Shown here piece after piece: positions 8,951 to 16,684 of a stretch of 64,000 nucleotides of DNA. Made by a program: the position numbers and the translations under genes. How positions within the stretch are numbered: the stretch's first letter is position 1; the number at the start of each line of letters is the position of its first letter. Below the pieces are notes generated by a model that was not told the origin of the DNA, ran no database searches, and saw only the letters and a program-made list of their open reading frames with translations. Source of the DNA: Neorhizobium sp. UBA3556 (GTDB lineage Bacteria; Pseudomonadota; Alphaproteobacteria; Rhizobiales; Rhizobiaceae); contig DFNX01000016.1 in NCBI GenBank assembly GCA_002376235.1, positions 1,527,249 to 1,591,248 of the forward strand, written 5' to 3'.

Positions 8951-8985
8951 GAAGCCCGCACCCCGCCGGTGCGGGCTTCTTTTTT
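8951..8985 (+). terminator. Strong rho-independent terminator of the TRAP operon
   Basis: GAAGCCCGCACC (8951-8962) and GGTGCGGGCTTC (8968-8979) form a perfect 12-bp stem with a 5-base loop, followed by six Ts. The leftward permease stop codon (8984-8986) overlaps the T tract. The T run exists only on the plus side. Confidence 0.93.
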
Positions 8986-9898
8986 ATTCCGGTACGGCCG
9001 GAAGCACGGTTTCCTTCTTCTTCAGCATCTGTTCGCGGATGAAGATGAACAGGCCGGACGCGACGATGAGGGCGGCTCCGATCAGCATGGTCAGCCGCGG
9101 TACGTCGCCGAAGAACAGGAAGCCAAAGATGACCGCCCAGAGCAGAAGCGTATATTGAAGCGGCGCAACCGTTGCCGCATCCGAGATCTTCAGCGCCCGA
9201 TTGACCAGCATATGCGCCGCCATGGCGACTATGCCGAGAAGGCCAAGCAGACCGAGATCGAAGCCGGACTGGATCGGCGACCAGTCGAACGGCGCAAACG
9301 CCAGTCCAGCAAGACCAGCTCCCATCACCTGGAAAAACACCAGCGTCGTATCCGGTGTGCCGCGCAGAAAACGCCCGGAAATCATCATGAAGGCGAAGGC
9401 GGCACTGCCGATGATCGAGATTACCGCAGGCGCGGTAAACATCGCAGCCGACGGTTCCAGCGTGATGATGACCCCGACGAAACCGATGGCGATCGCCGTC
9501 CAGCGCCGCCAGCCGACATGATCGCCCAACAGAAGCGGAGAGAGCGCCGCGACATAGATCGGCGCCGCCAGCCAATAGGTCATCACATCGGCAAGCGGCA
9601 GATACATGACGGCGTAATAGAAGCAGAACACCTCCGCCGTAGAGCAGATCACGCGGGCAAGCTGCATCCACGGCCGCTCAGCCTTGGTCAGCGCCGGAAG
9701 GCCCGCCATCCAGACCATCGGCACCAGGATGACAAGTGCTGCGAGGCTGCGCAACAGCACGACCTGTCCCAGCCCGTAGCTGGCGACCAGCCATTTGCCC
9801 ATCGTATCGTTGAGCGCGAACATCAGCATGCCGATGAGCATCAGCGCCGGACCGGCCACCGATACGCCCCGAAGAGCTGCGCTTGAGGAGATTTGCAT
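8984..9898 (-). CDS. EamA/DMT-superfamily permease
   Basis: The 304-residue protein has about ten membrane helices in two EamA repeats (roughly 15-145 and 155-290). The first contains the typical MFALNDTMGKWLVASYGLGQ start. The DMT superfamily covers exporters and importers of metabolites. The start has GAGGAAA upstream and lies 11 bases behind the enolase-superfamily gene, so the two are co-transcribed. Its role in the sugar-acid locus, export of an intermediate or a second uptake route, is unknown. Confidence 0.88.
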   Translation of the reverse strand: MQISSSAALRGVSVAGPALMLIGMLMFALNDTMGKWLVASYGLGQVVLLRSLAALVILVPMVWMAGLPALTKAERPWMQLARVICSTAEVFCFYYAVMYLPLADVMTYWLAAPIYVAALSPLLLGDHVGWRRWTAIAIGFVGVIITLEPSAAMFTAPAVISIIGSAAFAFMMISGRFLRGTPDTTLVFFQVMGAGLAGLAFAPFDWSPIQSGFDLGLLGLLGIVAMAAHMLVNRALKISDAATVAPLQYTLLLWAVIFGFLFFGDVPRLTMLIGAALIVASGLFIFIREQMLKKKETVLPAVPE

Positions 9899-9909
9899 GA
9901 TCGGTTTCC

Positions 9910-11112
9910 TCAGATGGACGAAGCGTCGGAGAACCGACGGCTGACGGTGAAGGCCTTGTCGAGATCCGGATTAAGCTCCATGCCAAGACCCGGACCGGGC
10001 GGCACGGTAATCATGCCGTTCTTCACTTCGGGCAAGGCTGTCACCAGATCGCGATACCAGGTGTTGTAGAAGGCGCGCACGCTTTCCTGCACCAGCGCGT
10101 TTGGAGCATTCAGTGACAGATGCGTCGAGGCACAGAGCACAACCGGGCCGGTGCAATCATGCGGCGCGACCGGCAGGTGCCAGGCTTCCGCCATCGAAGC
10201 GATCTTGCGCGCCTCCGAAAGTCCGCCGCACCAGGAAATATCGAGCATGACGATACCGGCAGCCCCGGTTTCCAGATAATCGCGAAAACCCCAACGGGTA
10301 GCGAGCGTTTCCGATGCAGAGATCGGTGCAGGCGAGACTTCCGCATATCGTTTCAGGCTGGACAGGCTGTCCATCTTGATCGGGTCTTCGTGCCAGAAGG
10401 TGTTGTAAGGCGTCAAAGCCTTGGCGATCTGCATCGCCGGCAGAAGCTGCCACATCGAATGAAACTCGACCATGATATCGATCTTGTCGCCGACGGCCTT
10501 TCGGATTTTTTCGAAGGGTTCGAGCGCCGCCTTCATATCGGCAGACGAGATATACTGCCCCTTGGTCTTTTCCGCCGCCTGGTCGAACGGCCAGATCTTC
10601 ATCGCCGTGATGCCTTCGGAAAGAAGCGATTCCGCCAGTTCGTCGGCCCGGTGCAGGAACCCGTTCAAGTCATCGTAGTCCTTGCCGGTCGAAAGACCGT
10701 AATTGGCCGTCGTCTGGCCGGTCGCCTTCTTGATATATTCGGTACCGGCGCAGGTATTGTATGTGCGGATTTCGCGGCGCGAAAACCCGCCGAGCAGCTG
10801 CGCGATCGGCTGGCCAGTCACCTTGCCAAAGACATCCCAGAGCGCGATGTCGAAGGCGGAATTACCGCGCACTTCGGCGCCCGAAGACCGGAAACCGACA
10901 TAACCGACCAGTTCCTGCGCCAGAAGATCGATCGCCAGCGGATCACGGCCGATGACACGTGGGGCGACATATTCGTGGATATAGCTTTCCACCGTTTCGG
11001 CGCCGAAAAAGGTCTCCCCCAGCCCGGTAATGCCCTCATCGGTGTGAACCAGAACCCAGAGCAGGTTGCTCCGTTCCGCGACGCGCACGGTCTCCAGCTT
11101 GGTGATCTTCAT
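9910..11112 (-). CDS. Mandelate racemase/muconate lactonizing enzyme-family protein, probable acid-sugar dehydratase
   Basis: The 400-residue protein belongs to the enolase superfamily. It has an N-terminal capping domain beginning MKITKLETVRVAERSN, then a barrel with AMKIWPFD (candidate base Lys), the metal ligands in IMVEFHSMW (Glu), FWHEDPI (Glu) and ISASETL (Glu), and the candidate acid His in VAPHDCTG. Dehydratases of this family convert aldonic or aldaric acids to 2-keto-3-deoxy acids. The ATG at 11112 follows GGGAGGAAAC, and the 38-residue upstream extension lacks a ribosome site. With the FAH-family gene this suggests a non-phosphorylative sugar-acid route. The substrate is unresolved. 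Confidence 0.85.
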   Translation of the reverse strand: MKITKLETVRVAERSNLLWVLVHTDEGITGLGETFFGAETVESYIHEYVAPRVIGRDPLAIDLLAQELVGYVGFRSSGAEVRGNSAFDIALWDVFGKVTGQPIAQLLGGFSRREIRTYNTCAGTEYIKKATGQTTANYGLSTGKDYDDLNGFLHRADELAESLLSEGITAMKIWPFDQAAEKTKGQYISSADMKAALEPFEKIRKAVGDKIDIMVEFHSMWQLLPAMQIAKALTPYNTFWHEDPIKMDSLSSLKRYAEVSPAPISASETLATRWGFRDYLETGAAGIVMLDISWCGGLSEARKIASMAEAWHLPVAPHDCTGPVVLCASTHLSLNAPNALVQESVRAFYNTWYRDLVTALPEVKNGMITVPPGPGLGMELNPDLDKAFTVSRRFSDASSI

Positions 11113-11387
11113 GTTTCCTCCCAGAATTTCCCAAGAGCCTTTAAATTTAAGGGAATTACGGCGATTTCGAAAGTCGTTTGCGGCCACTAAAGTACGCCGC
11201 GCTAATAAATTTATGGCCTTTTTCACGCCTCCCCTCGCCCGGTTTCAAAAGCCGCGTCCGCTTTCGCGAAATTCCCCGCGCAAATCCTTTGACATGAAGC
11301 GCGAAGGGCTCTTTCATGGGCGCTAACAAACGTCGCGACGCTCCGAGGAAAGAGCTGGACGGCATATAAAACAGAAAGAGGAACATC

Positions 11388-12770
11388 ATGAACGTCGCTT
11401 CCCGTCCGAACGACATCCAGGCCGTGATCGAGGCCGATCGCGCCCATGTCTGGCACCATCTTTCCCAGCACAAGCAGTATGAGAGCGTAGACCCGAAAAT
11501 CTATGTCGAGGGTAAGGGCACTCGCGTCTGGGATGCGACCGGCAAGGAATATCTCGATGCGGTGGCAGGTGCCGTCTGGACCGTCAATGTCGGCTATGGC
11601 CGCACCTCGATTGCCGATGCGGTGCGCGAACAGCTGGTGAAGCTCAACTATTTCGCCGGTGCCGCCGGCAATGTTCCAGCCGCCCTTTTCGCCGAAAAGC
11701 TGATCGAGAAGATGCCGGGCATGACCCGCGTCTATTATTCCAACTCCGGCTCGGAGGCGAACGAGAAGGTGTTCAAGATGGTGCGCCAGATCGCGCACCG
11801 GAAGCATAATGGCGGCAAATACAAGATCCTCTACCGCGACCGTGATTATCACGGCACGACGCTCGGCACGCTTGCCGCAGCCGGCCAGAAGGAACGCCGC
11901 GAACAGTACGGCCCGATGCCGGAAGGCTTTGTCGAGGTGCCGCATTGCCTCGAATATCGCAGCCAGTGGGGCGATGTGGACGATTACGGCATCCGCGCAG
12001 CTAACGCGATCGAAGAGGTGATCCTCCGCGAAGGCCCGGAAACCGTTGGTCTTCTCTGCCTTGAGCCGGTCACCGCCGGCGGCGGCGTCATTACCCCGCC
12101 GAAGGGCTACTGGGAACGCGTGCAGGAAATCTGCCGCAAATACGATGTCCTCTTGCATATCGACGAAGTCGTCTGCGGCATGGGCCGCACCGGCAAGTGG
12201 TTCGGCTACCAGCATTACGGCATCGAGCCGGATTTCGTCACCATGGCCAAGGGCGTCGCCTCCGGTTATGCGGCAATCTCCTGCACGGTGACGACCGAAA
12301 AGGTCTTCGAACTGTTCAAGGACGACCCGACCGATCCGATGTCCTATTTCCGCGACATCTCCACCTTCGGCGGCTGCACGTCCGGACCTGCCGCAGCGCT
12401 CGAAAACATGCGGATTATCGAGGATGAAGGCCTGCTCGAAAACACGCTGAAGATGGGCGAGCGGCTAGTGAACAACCTGCGCGAATTGCAGAGCCGCCAT
12501 CAGGTGATCGGCGACGTCCGCGGCCTCGGACTGTTCTGCGGCGCGGAACTGGTCATGGATCGCGCCACCAAGGAACCGGCGCCGGAAAAGATGGTTCAGG
12601 CCGTCACCGCCGATTGCCTGGCGCAGGGCGTCATAATCGGCGCCACCAACCGCTCGGTCCCCGGCCTCAACAACACGCTCTGCATGAGCCCGCCGCTGAT
12701 CATCAATGCGGGCGAAATCGACCAGATCACTGGTGCCATCGACAAGGCGCTGACCAAGGTGTTCGGCTGA
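11388..12770 (+). CDS. Class III omega-aminotransferase, taurine-pyruvate aminotransferase-like
   Basis: The 460-residue protein is a PLP fold-type I enzyme. It has NSGSEAN at 119-125, DYHGTTLG near 153-160, the cofactor-binding Asp in LHIDEVVCGMGRTG (about 259) and the Schiff-base lysine in TMAKGVASGY (about 288). The N-terminal HVWHHLSQH and overall sequence resemble taurine:pyruvate aminotransferase (Tpa). No sulfoacetaldehyde acetyltransferase or tauABC is nearby. Instead a ureohydrolase follows 82 bases later. The pair suggests removal of urea from a guanidino acid and transamination of the freed amine. A general beta-alanine or GABA aminotransferase is the alternative. Confidence 0.8.
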   Translation: MNVASRPNDIQAVIEADRAHVWHHLSQHKQYESVDPKIYVEGKGTRVWDATGKEYLDAVAGAVWTVNVGYGRTSIADAVREQLVKLNYFAGAAGNVPAALFAEKLIEKMPGMTRVYYSNSGSEANEKVFKMVRQIAHRKHNGGKYKILYRDRDYHGTTLGTLAAAGQKERREQYGPMPEGFVEVPHCLEYRSQWGDVDDYGIRAANAIEEVILREGPETVGLLCLEPVTAGGGVITPPKGYWERVQEICRKYDVLLHIDEVVCGMGRTGKWFGYQHYGIEPDFVTMAKGVASGYAAISCTVTTEKVFELFKDDPTDPMSYFRDISTFGGCTSGPAAALENMRIIEDEGLLENTLKMGERLVNNLRELQSRHQVIGDVRGLGLFCGAELVMDRATKEPAPEKMVQAVTADCLAQGVIIGATNRSVPGLNNTLCMSPPLIINAGEIDQITGAIDKALTKVFG

Positions 12771-12852
12771 TTGCCCATAAAAGGGGGTCGGAGCGTCACG
12801 CCCGGCCCGCCCATTCGCACCATATGAGCGCTGAACCCGCCGGGGAACATCC

Positions 12853-13830
12853 ATGACCAATTCTGACTTCCGCCCGATCTCGGGCGTTGATCTGCCGCGC
12901 TTTGCCGGCATCGCAACCTTCATGCGCCTGCCGCATATTCCGCTGGATGACGAACGCCTGAGCCAAGTCGATATCGGCCTGATCGGTGTGCCTTGGGATG
13001 GCGGCACGACCAACCGCCCCGGCCCTCGCCATGCACCGCGCCAGTTGCGCGATCTCTCCAGCATGGTGAGGCATGAGAATGGTGCAACCCGCATCCGCCC
13101 CTACGATCTGGCAAACTGCGCCGATCTTGGCGATGTCGGACCGAACCCGGCCGATGTCGAGGATTCGATGCAGCGCATCACCGCCTTTTATGACCTGGTA
13201 AAGGCGGCCGGGATCATGCCGCTGACCGCGGGCGGCGATCACCTGTCGTCACTGCCGATCCTGCGCTCGCTCGGCCGAGAGCGGCCGCTGGGCATGATCC
13301 ATTTCGACAGCCATACCGACCTCTTCCACTCCTATTTCGGCGGCTTCAAATACACGCACGGCACGCCCTTCCGCCGCGCCATCGAGGAAGGCCTGCTCGA
13401 TCCCAAACGCGTCTGCATGATCGGTATCCGCGGCCCGGCCTATGATTTCGAGGATCGTGATTTCGCCGATGCGGTCGGCATTCGCGTCATCCCGATCGAG
13501 GAGTTTCACGCCCGTGGCGTCGAGGATGTGATGTCGGAAGCGCGCGAGATCGCCGGCTCGGACGAAACCTATGTCAGCTACGATATCGATTTCATCGACC
13601 CGGCCTTCGCGCCGGGCACCGGCACACCCGAGATCGGCGGCCCGAACAGTTTTCAGGCATTGCAGGTCGTGCGCGAATTGCGTGGACTGAATATCGTCGG
13701 CGCCGACATGGTGGAAGTCTCGCCACCATTCGATACGGGCGGCGCAACGGCCTTTCTCGGCATCACAGTGATGTTCGAACTGCTCTGCGTCATGGCCGAA
13801 ATCTTAGGCAAGCGTCGCGGCAAAGACTAG
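12853..13830 (+). CDS. Ureohydrolase of the agmatinase/guanidino-acid hydrolase family
   Basis: The 325-residue protein has all manganese ligands of the family: His in GGDHL (130), HFDSHTD (Asp152, His154, Asp156) and the YDIDFID motif (Asp244, Asp246). GTGTPEIGG near 256 is the usual substrate-loop motif. These enzymes hydrolyse agmatine, 4-guanidinobutyrate, 3-guanidinopropionate or related compounds to urea plus an amine. Adjacency to an omega-aminotransferase favours a guanidino acid over agmatine. The start follows GGGGAACATCC. The stop lies six bases from the convergent receiver gene. Confidence 0.87.
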   Translation: MTNSDFRPISGVDLPRFAGIATFMRLPHIPLDDERLSQVDIGLIGVPWDGGTTNRPGPRHAPRQLRDLSSMVRHENGATRIRPYDLANCADLGDVGPNPADVEDSMQRITAFYDLVKAAGIMPLTAGGDHLSSLPILRSLGRERPLGMIHFDSHTDLFHSYFGGFKYTHGTPFRRAIEEGLLDPKRVCMIGIRGPAYDFEDRDFADAVGIRVIPIEEFHARGVEDVMSEAREIAGSDETYVSYDIDFIDPAFAPGTGTPEIGGPNSFQALQVVRELRGLNIVGADMVEVSPPFDTGGATAFLGITVMFELLCVMAEILGKRRGKD

Positions 13831-13836
13831 CGGCGA

Positions 13837-14235
13837 TTAGACCGCATTCGCCATGCTGGCATCGTTGAGTAGCCCGCTGATGGCGGAGATCAGCTGTACC
13901 GGTACAAATGGTTTCTGGATCAGTACGCTGTTCGGCACCCCATGCGAGGTCCATTCGGATGCACTATCGGCCGTGACATAGACGACCGGAATGCTGGATT
14001 GACATTGTCTGGCATGGCGGCCGACCTGCCATCCGTTCGCGCCTTTGCCAAGGCGGATATCGGTAATCACACCGGAGAATTTGGTGGCATCCGCATCAAG
14101 CGCGGCAATTGCCTCTTCGGCCGAGGCGAAGGATGCAACCTCAAAACCGTTTTCGATCAAAAGCTCCTCGGCATCGAGCCGCAGGAGATGGTCGTCTTCG
14201 ACCAGTAGCAATTGAATTGATGCATCATCCGCCAT
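13837..14235 (-). CDS. Stand-alone response-regulator receiver domain
   Basis: The 132-residue protein is one receiver domain with no output domain. Acidic pair EDD is at 13-15, the phospho-acceptor is Asp59 in VITDIRLG, Thr88 lies in YVTAD and Lys108 in IQKPF. Such proteins act by binding partners or in phosphorelays. The start follows AGGACGGACC, and just upstream GGATGCGG (14249-14256) and CCGCATCC (14273-14280) could form a hairpin in the leader. No cognate kinase is adjacent. The nearest is the membrane kinase at 19446. Confidence 0.88.
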   Translation of the reverse strand: MADDASIQLLLVEDDHLLRLDAEELLIENGFEVASFASAEEAIAALDADATKFSGVITDIRLGKGANGWQVGRHARQCQSSIPVVYVTADSASEWTSHGVPNSVLIQKPFVPVQLISAISGLLNDASMANAV

Positions 14236-14485
14236 GGTCCGTCCTATCGGATGCGGCGGTAAGACAAGAGATCCGCATCCCAGTTTGAGGCTCCGACTTC
14301 ACCGTCGTTACCATCCCGTCCGGGCGCCTAACGCAATCAGGGGCAAGTAGTTCCCCATTCCGATACAATCTTCGAAAATGCTTACCCACAGTGATCCGCT
14401 TGCATCACCGGTCGGGTCAAATCGAGGCGCCGCAAGCCTTGAGGGCCGCCTGCAGCGCCTCGATACGGCACGGCATGACTGTCGC

Positions 14486-15034
14486 CTATTGCAGCGCGAC
14501 GGCACCGTCCGGACGGGAGAAATAGCGACGCCATGCGCTCGGCGTGGTGCCGGTCACGCGTCTGAAAACACGAGAAAGATGCGATTGGTCCGCAAGTCCG
14601 CAATCGAGTGCGATCTCGCAGAGCGGGGCATTGGTGCTGAGCATGCGCTGCTTTGCGTGCTCGACCCGGCAGGAGACGACGTAATTGTGCGGGGGAACAC
14701 CGAAGGTCGTCTTGAATGCCGCAGAAAAATAGCTCGTGCTGAGCCGAACCTGCTGGGCCAATTCATCGAGCGGAATGCCATGGGAGATGCGGTCGTCGAT
14801 ATATTGCTTCACTTTCTTGACCTGCCAAGGGGCAAGCCCGCCGGTCGTGACCTGCTTTTCCGGACCGACCGGTGCCGCTTTCTCCACCAGCCGGAGCTGG
14901 ACAGGGTGGCGCTCGGAAATTTTCGCATCGATGGAAAAGGGATTTTCTGGATATAGGCCGGTCAGGTCGGCATAGATGGTGCTCATGTCGAGCGGGTTGA
15001 TCTGACGGGCGACAACAGCTGCGGTGGCGGACAT
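14486..15034 (-). CDS. AraC-family transcriptional regulator (short)
   Basis: The protein has 182 residues from the ATG at 15034, chosen because CAGGAGAGCGAAG precedes it. A frame to 15127 is open but lacks a ribosome site. The C-terminal 100 residues form the two AraC helix-turn-helices (LDELAQQVRLSTSYFSAAFK and the second with LADQSHLSRVFRRVTG). The N-terminal 75 residues lack a recognisable cupin sensing domain, so the ligand, if any, is unclear. It is divergent from the FixJ-like regulator at 15234 and may be controlled with it. Confidence 0.85.
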   Translation of the reverse strand: MSATAAVVARQINPLDMSTIYADLTGLYPENPFSIDAKISERHPVQLRLVEKAAPVGPEKQVTTGGLAPWQVKKVKQYIDDRISHGIPLDELAQQVRLSTSYFSAAFKTTFGVPPHNYVVSCRVEHAKQRMLSTNAPLCEIALDCGLADQSHLSRVFRRVTGTTPSAWRRYFSRPDGAVALQ

Positions 15035-15233
15035 CTTCGCTCTCCTGTGGGTCTGTTGAATTTTCACCAGTCGATATTGAGAGCTCGAGCCGTGATCCGA
15101 TATTCTACAGTCAGTCAGTTTTCGCACCCATGGGTTTTAGGATCATATACGTGGGTATGATTGCCGCTTGAGGAACTGGCCGCGTAGGGTCAGGCAAACG
15201 CTGGAACAGCAAACATTTGTACGAATTGAGCAC

Positions 15234-15851
15234 ATGACGGAAAGCCCAATCATTCTGGTAGTCGATGACGAGCCGCTGATCCGGCAGGCGCTCGACACCC
15301 TGCTTCGCTCGGTCGGCTATAAGGTGCGTACTTTCGAGACTGCACTCGACCTCTATGAGGACGAATGCCTGCCGCAGGCGAGCTGCCTGATCCTCGATAT
15401 CAGACTGCCCTTCACCAGCGGCCTGGACTTCCAGCAGAAACTGACTGACCGCGGCATCGTTGTTCCGATCATCTTCGTCACCGCCCATGGCGATATCCCG
15501 ATGACCGTGCGTGCCATGAAAGCGGGAGCGGCAGACTTTCTTTCCAAGCCCTTCAGGGATCAGGATATCCTCGATTCCGTCGCTGCTGCGGTGCTGAAGC
15601 ATCGGGAATTTTTAGGCTCTAGTAAGACCGAGGCCGATCTCAAATCCCGTTACACCTCGCTCTCCCCGCGCGAACAGCAGATCATGGCCATGGCGACAGC
15701 CGGTCTGATGAACAAGCAGATTGCCGGCGAACTGGGCCTAAGCGAGATCACCGTGAAAATCCACCGCGGCAAGGTCAGCCGCAAGATGAACGCGAAAACC
15801 TTCGCCGATCTGGTGAAGATGGCGGAATTGCTCGGTCTGTCGCACCGATAA
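15234..15851 (+). CDS. FixJ-family two-component response regulator (receiver plus LuxR HTH)
   Basis: The protein has 205 residues from the ATG at 15234. The receiver has DDE at 11-13, phospho-acceptor Asp55 in LILDIRLP, Thr83 in FVTAH and Lys105 in LSKPF. The C-terminal LuxR-type HTH begins LSPREQQIMAMATAGLMNKQ near 142 and includes ITVKIHRGKVSRKM. The upstream in-frame ATG at 15168 has no ribosome site. Relatives pair with PAS-domain kinases, and the membrane PAS kinase at 19446 is a candidate partner. Real fixJ would have fixL next to it, which is not the case here. Confidence 0.88.
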   Translation: MTESPIILVVDDEPLIRQALDTLLRSVGYKVRTFETALDLYEDECLPQASCLILDIRLPFTSGLDFQQKLTDRGIVVPIIFVTAHGDIPMTVRAMKAGAADFLSKPFRDQDILDSVAAAVLKHREFLGSSKTEADLKSRYTSLSPREQQIMAMATAGLMNKQIAGELGLSEITVKIHRGKVSRKMNAKTFADLVKMAELLGLSHR

Positions 15852-15974
15852 GACATCGCAACACGCTTTGGAATAAGCCGAATAAACCCCCGTATAATTT
15901 AAACTCTCGTCTCCGGGGCGCATATTAGGGGCAAAGAGAAAGACCGGGATTTCCCGGAGATTGGTTCATTCCCG

Positions 15975-16343
15975 TTGAAAGCGCCTGTCATCATTGCCAT
16001 CATCGACGACGAGGAAAACATTCGTCGCGGGATGAGCGGCCTATTGCGATCGCTGGGTTACGAAGCCCGCGCATTCGAATCCGCAGAAGCATTCCTGGCC
16101 ACCACCGCAGCAACCGACTGTTCGTGCATCGTCTCCGACGTGCACATGGGCGGCATGAGCGGCATCGAGCTTTTCCAGACGCTTGCCACGCGCGGAAGCG
16201 AGGTTCCGTTCATCTTCGTCACCGCCTTCGCCGACGAGGTGGGACGGCTCGATCTCGGCAAGGAAACCCGCGTCCTGCCAAAACCTTTCAAGGTCGATAT
16301 CCTCATAGATTGCATCGAGAAGGCAACCCAACCGACTACGTGA
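15975..16343 (+). CDS. Stand-alone receiver domain related to FixJ receivers
   Basis: The 122-residue protein is a receiver only, with IIDDEENIRRG at 9-19, Asp55 in IVSDVHMGG, Thr83 in FVTAF and Lys103 in LPKPF. The proposed start is TTG at 15975. The likely ribosome site GGAGA (15956-15960) overlaps a small palindrome, CCGGGA-TT-TCCCGG, at 15944-15957, which could mask it. It is 123 bases behind the FixJ-like gene and just ahead of the zinc-finger gene. It may compete with or relay to the FixJ-like regulator (inference). Confidence 0.8.
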   Translation: MKAPVIIAIIDDEENIRRGMSGLLRSLGYEARAFESAEAFLATTAATDCSCIVSDVHMGGMSGIELFQTLATRGSEVPFIFVTAFADEVGRLDLGKETRVLPKPFKVDILIDCIEKATQPTT

Positions 16344-16362
16344 ACATTCAAGGAAGAAGCGC

Positions 16363-16659
16363 ATGTGCACGCATCATAACTTCATCCGGACCGTAATGCC
16401 GAAAACGCGCGGCTGCGAGGAATGCTTGCAACAGGGCATGACATGGGTTCACCTGCGCCTCTGCCGTGAATGCGGTCATGTCGGGTGCTGCGACCAGTCG
16501 GAAGGCAAGCACGCAACCGCCCATTTCAGGCACACGCGCCACCCGATCATCGAGGGCTACGATCCGCCGGAAGGCTGGGGATGGTGCTATATCGATGAAG
16601 AGATGGTCGATCTGCCCGACCAGACACAGCAGGTCGGCCCGATCCCGCGTTACGTTTGA
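16363..16659 (+). CDS. UBP-type zinc-finger protein
   Basis: The 98-residue protein is a single zf-UBP domain. Candidate zinc ligands are Cys18/Cys21, Cys34/Cys37, Cys42 or Cys43, and His50/His54/His57/His60, with the family signature GHVGCCDQSEGKHATAHF. In eukaryotes this fold binds the ubiquitin C-terminus, and bacterial versions are uncharacterised. It is preceded by AAGGAAG and starts 20 bases after the receiver gene. It converges on the thioredoxin reductase-like gene with a 25-base gap. Similar pairing of zf-UBP with such flavoproteins is recurrent in bacteria to my knowledge. Confidence 0.88.
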   Translation: MCTHHNFIRTVMPKTRGCEECLQQGMTWVHLRLCRECGHVGCCDQSEGKHATAHFRHTRHPIIEGYDPPEGWGWCYIDEEMVDLPDQTQQVGPIPRYV

Positions 16660-16684
16660 GTGTTGAAAAGGCGAAAGCCGCGTT

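Noticed and set aside
10120..11190. 356-codon plus-strand frame opposite the enolase-superfamily gene
   Set aside because: The minus-strand gene has catalytic motifs and a ribosome site; this frame has neither.
14249..14280. Inverted repeat GGATGCGG / CCGCATCC in the leader of the receiver gene at 14235
   Set aside because: An 8-bp stem with a 16-base loop is weak and not linked to any known regulator; noted in the gene entry but not called as a site.
15234..15851. Calling the FixJ-like regulator fixJ
   Set aside because: No fixL or fixK is adjacent and many FixJ-family regulators exist in rhizobia; the family name is as far as the sequence allows.
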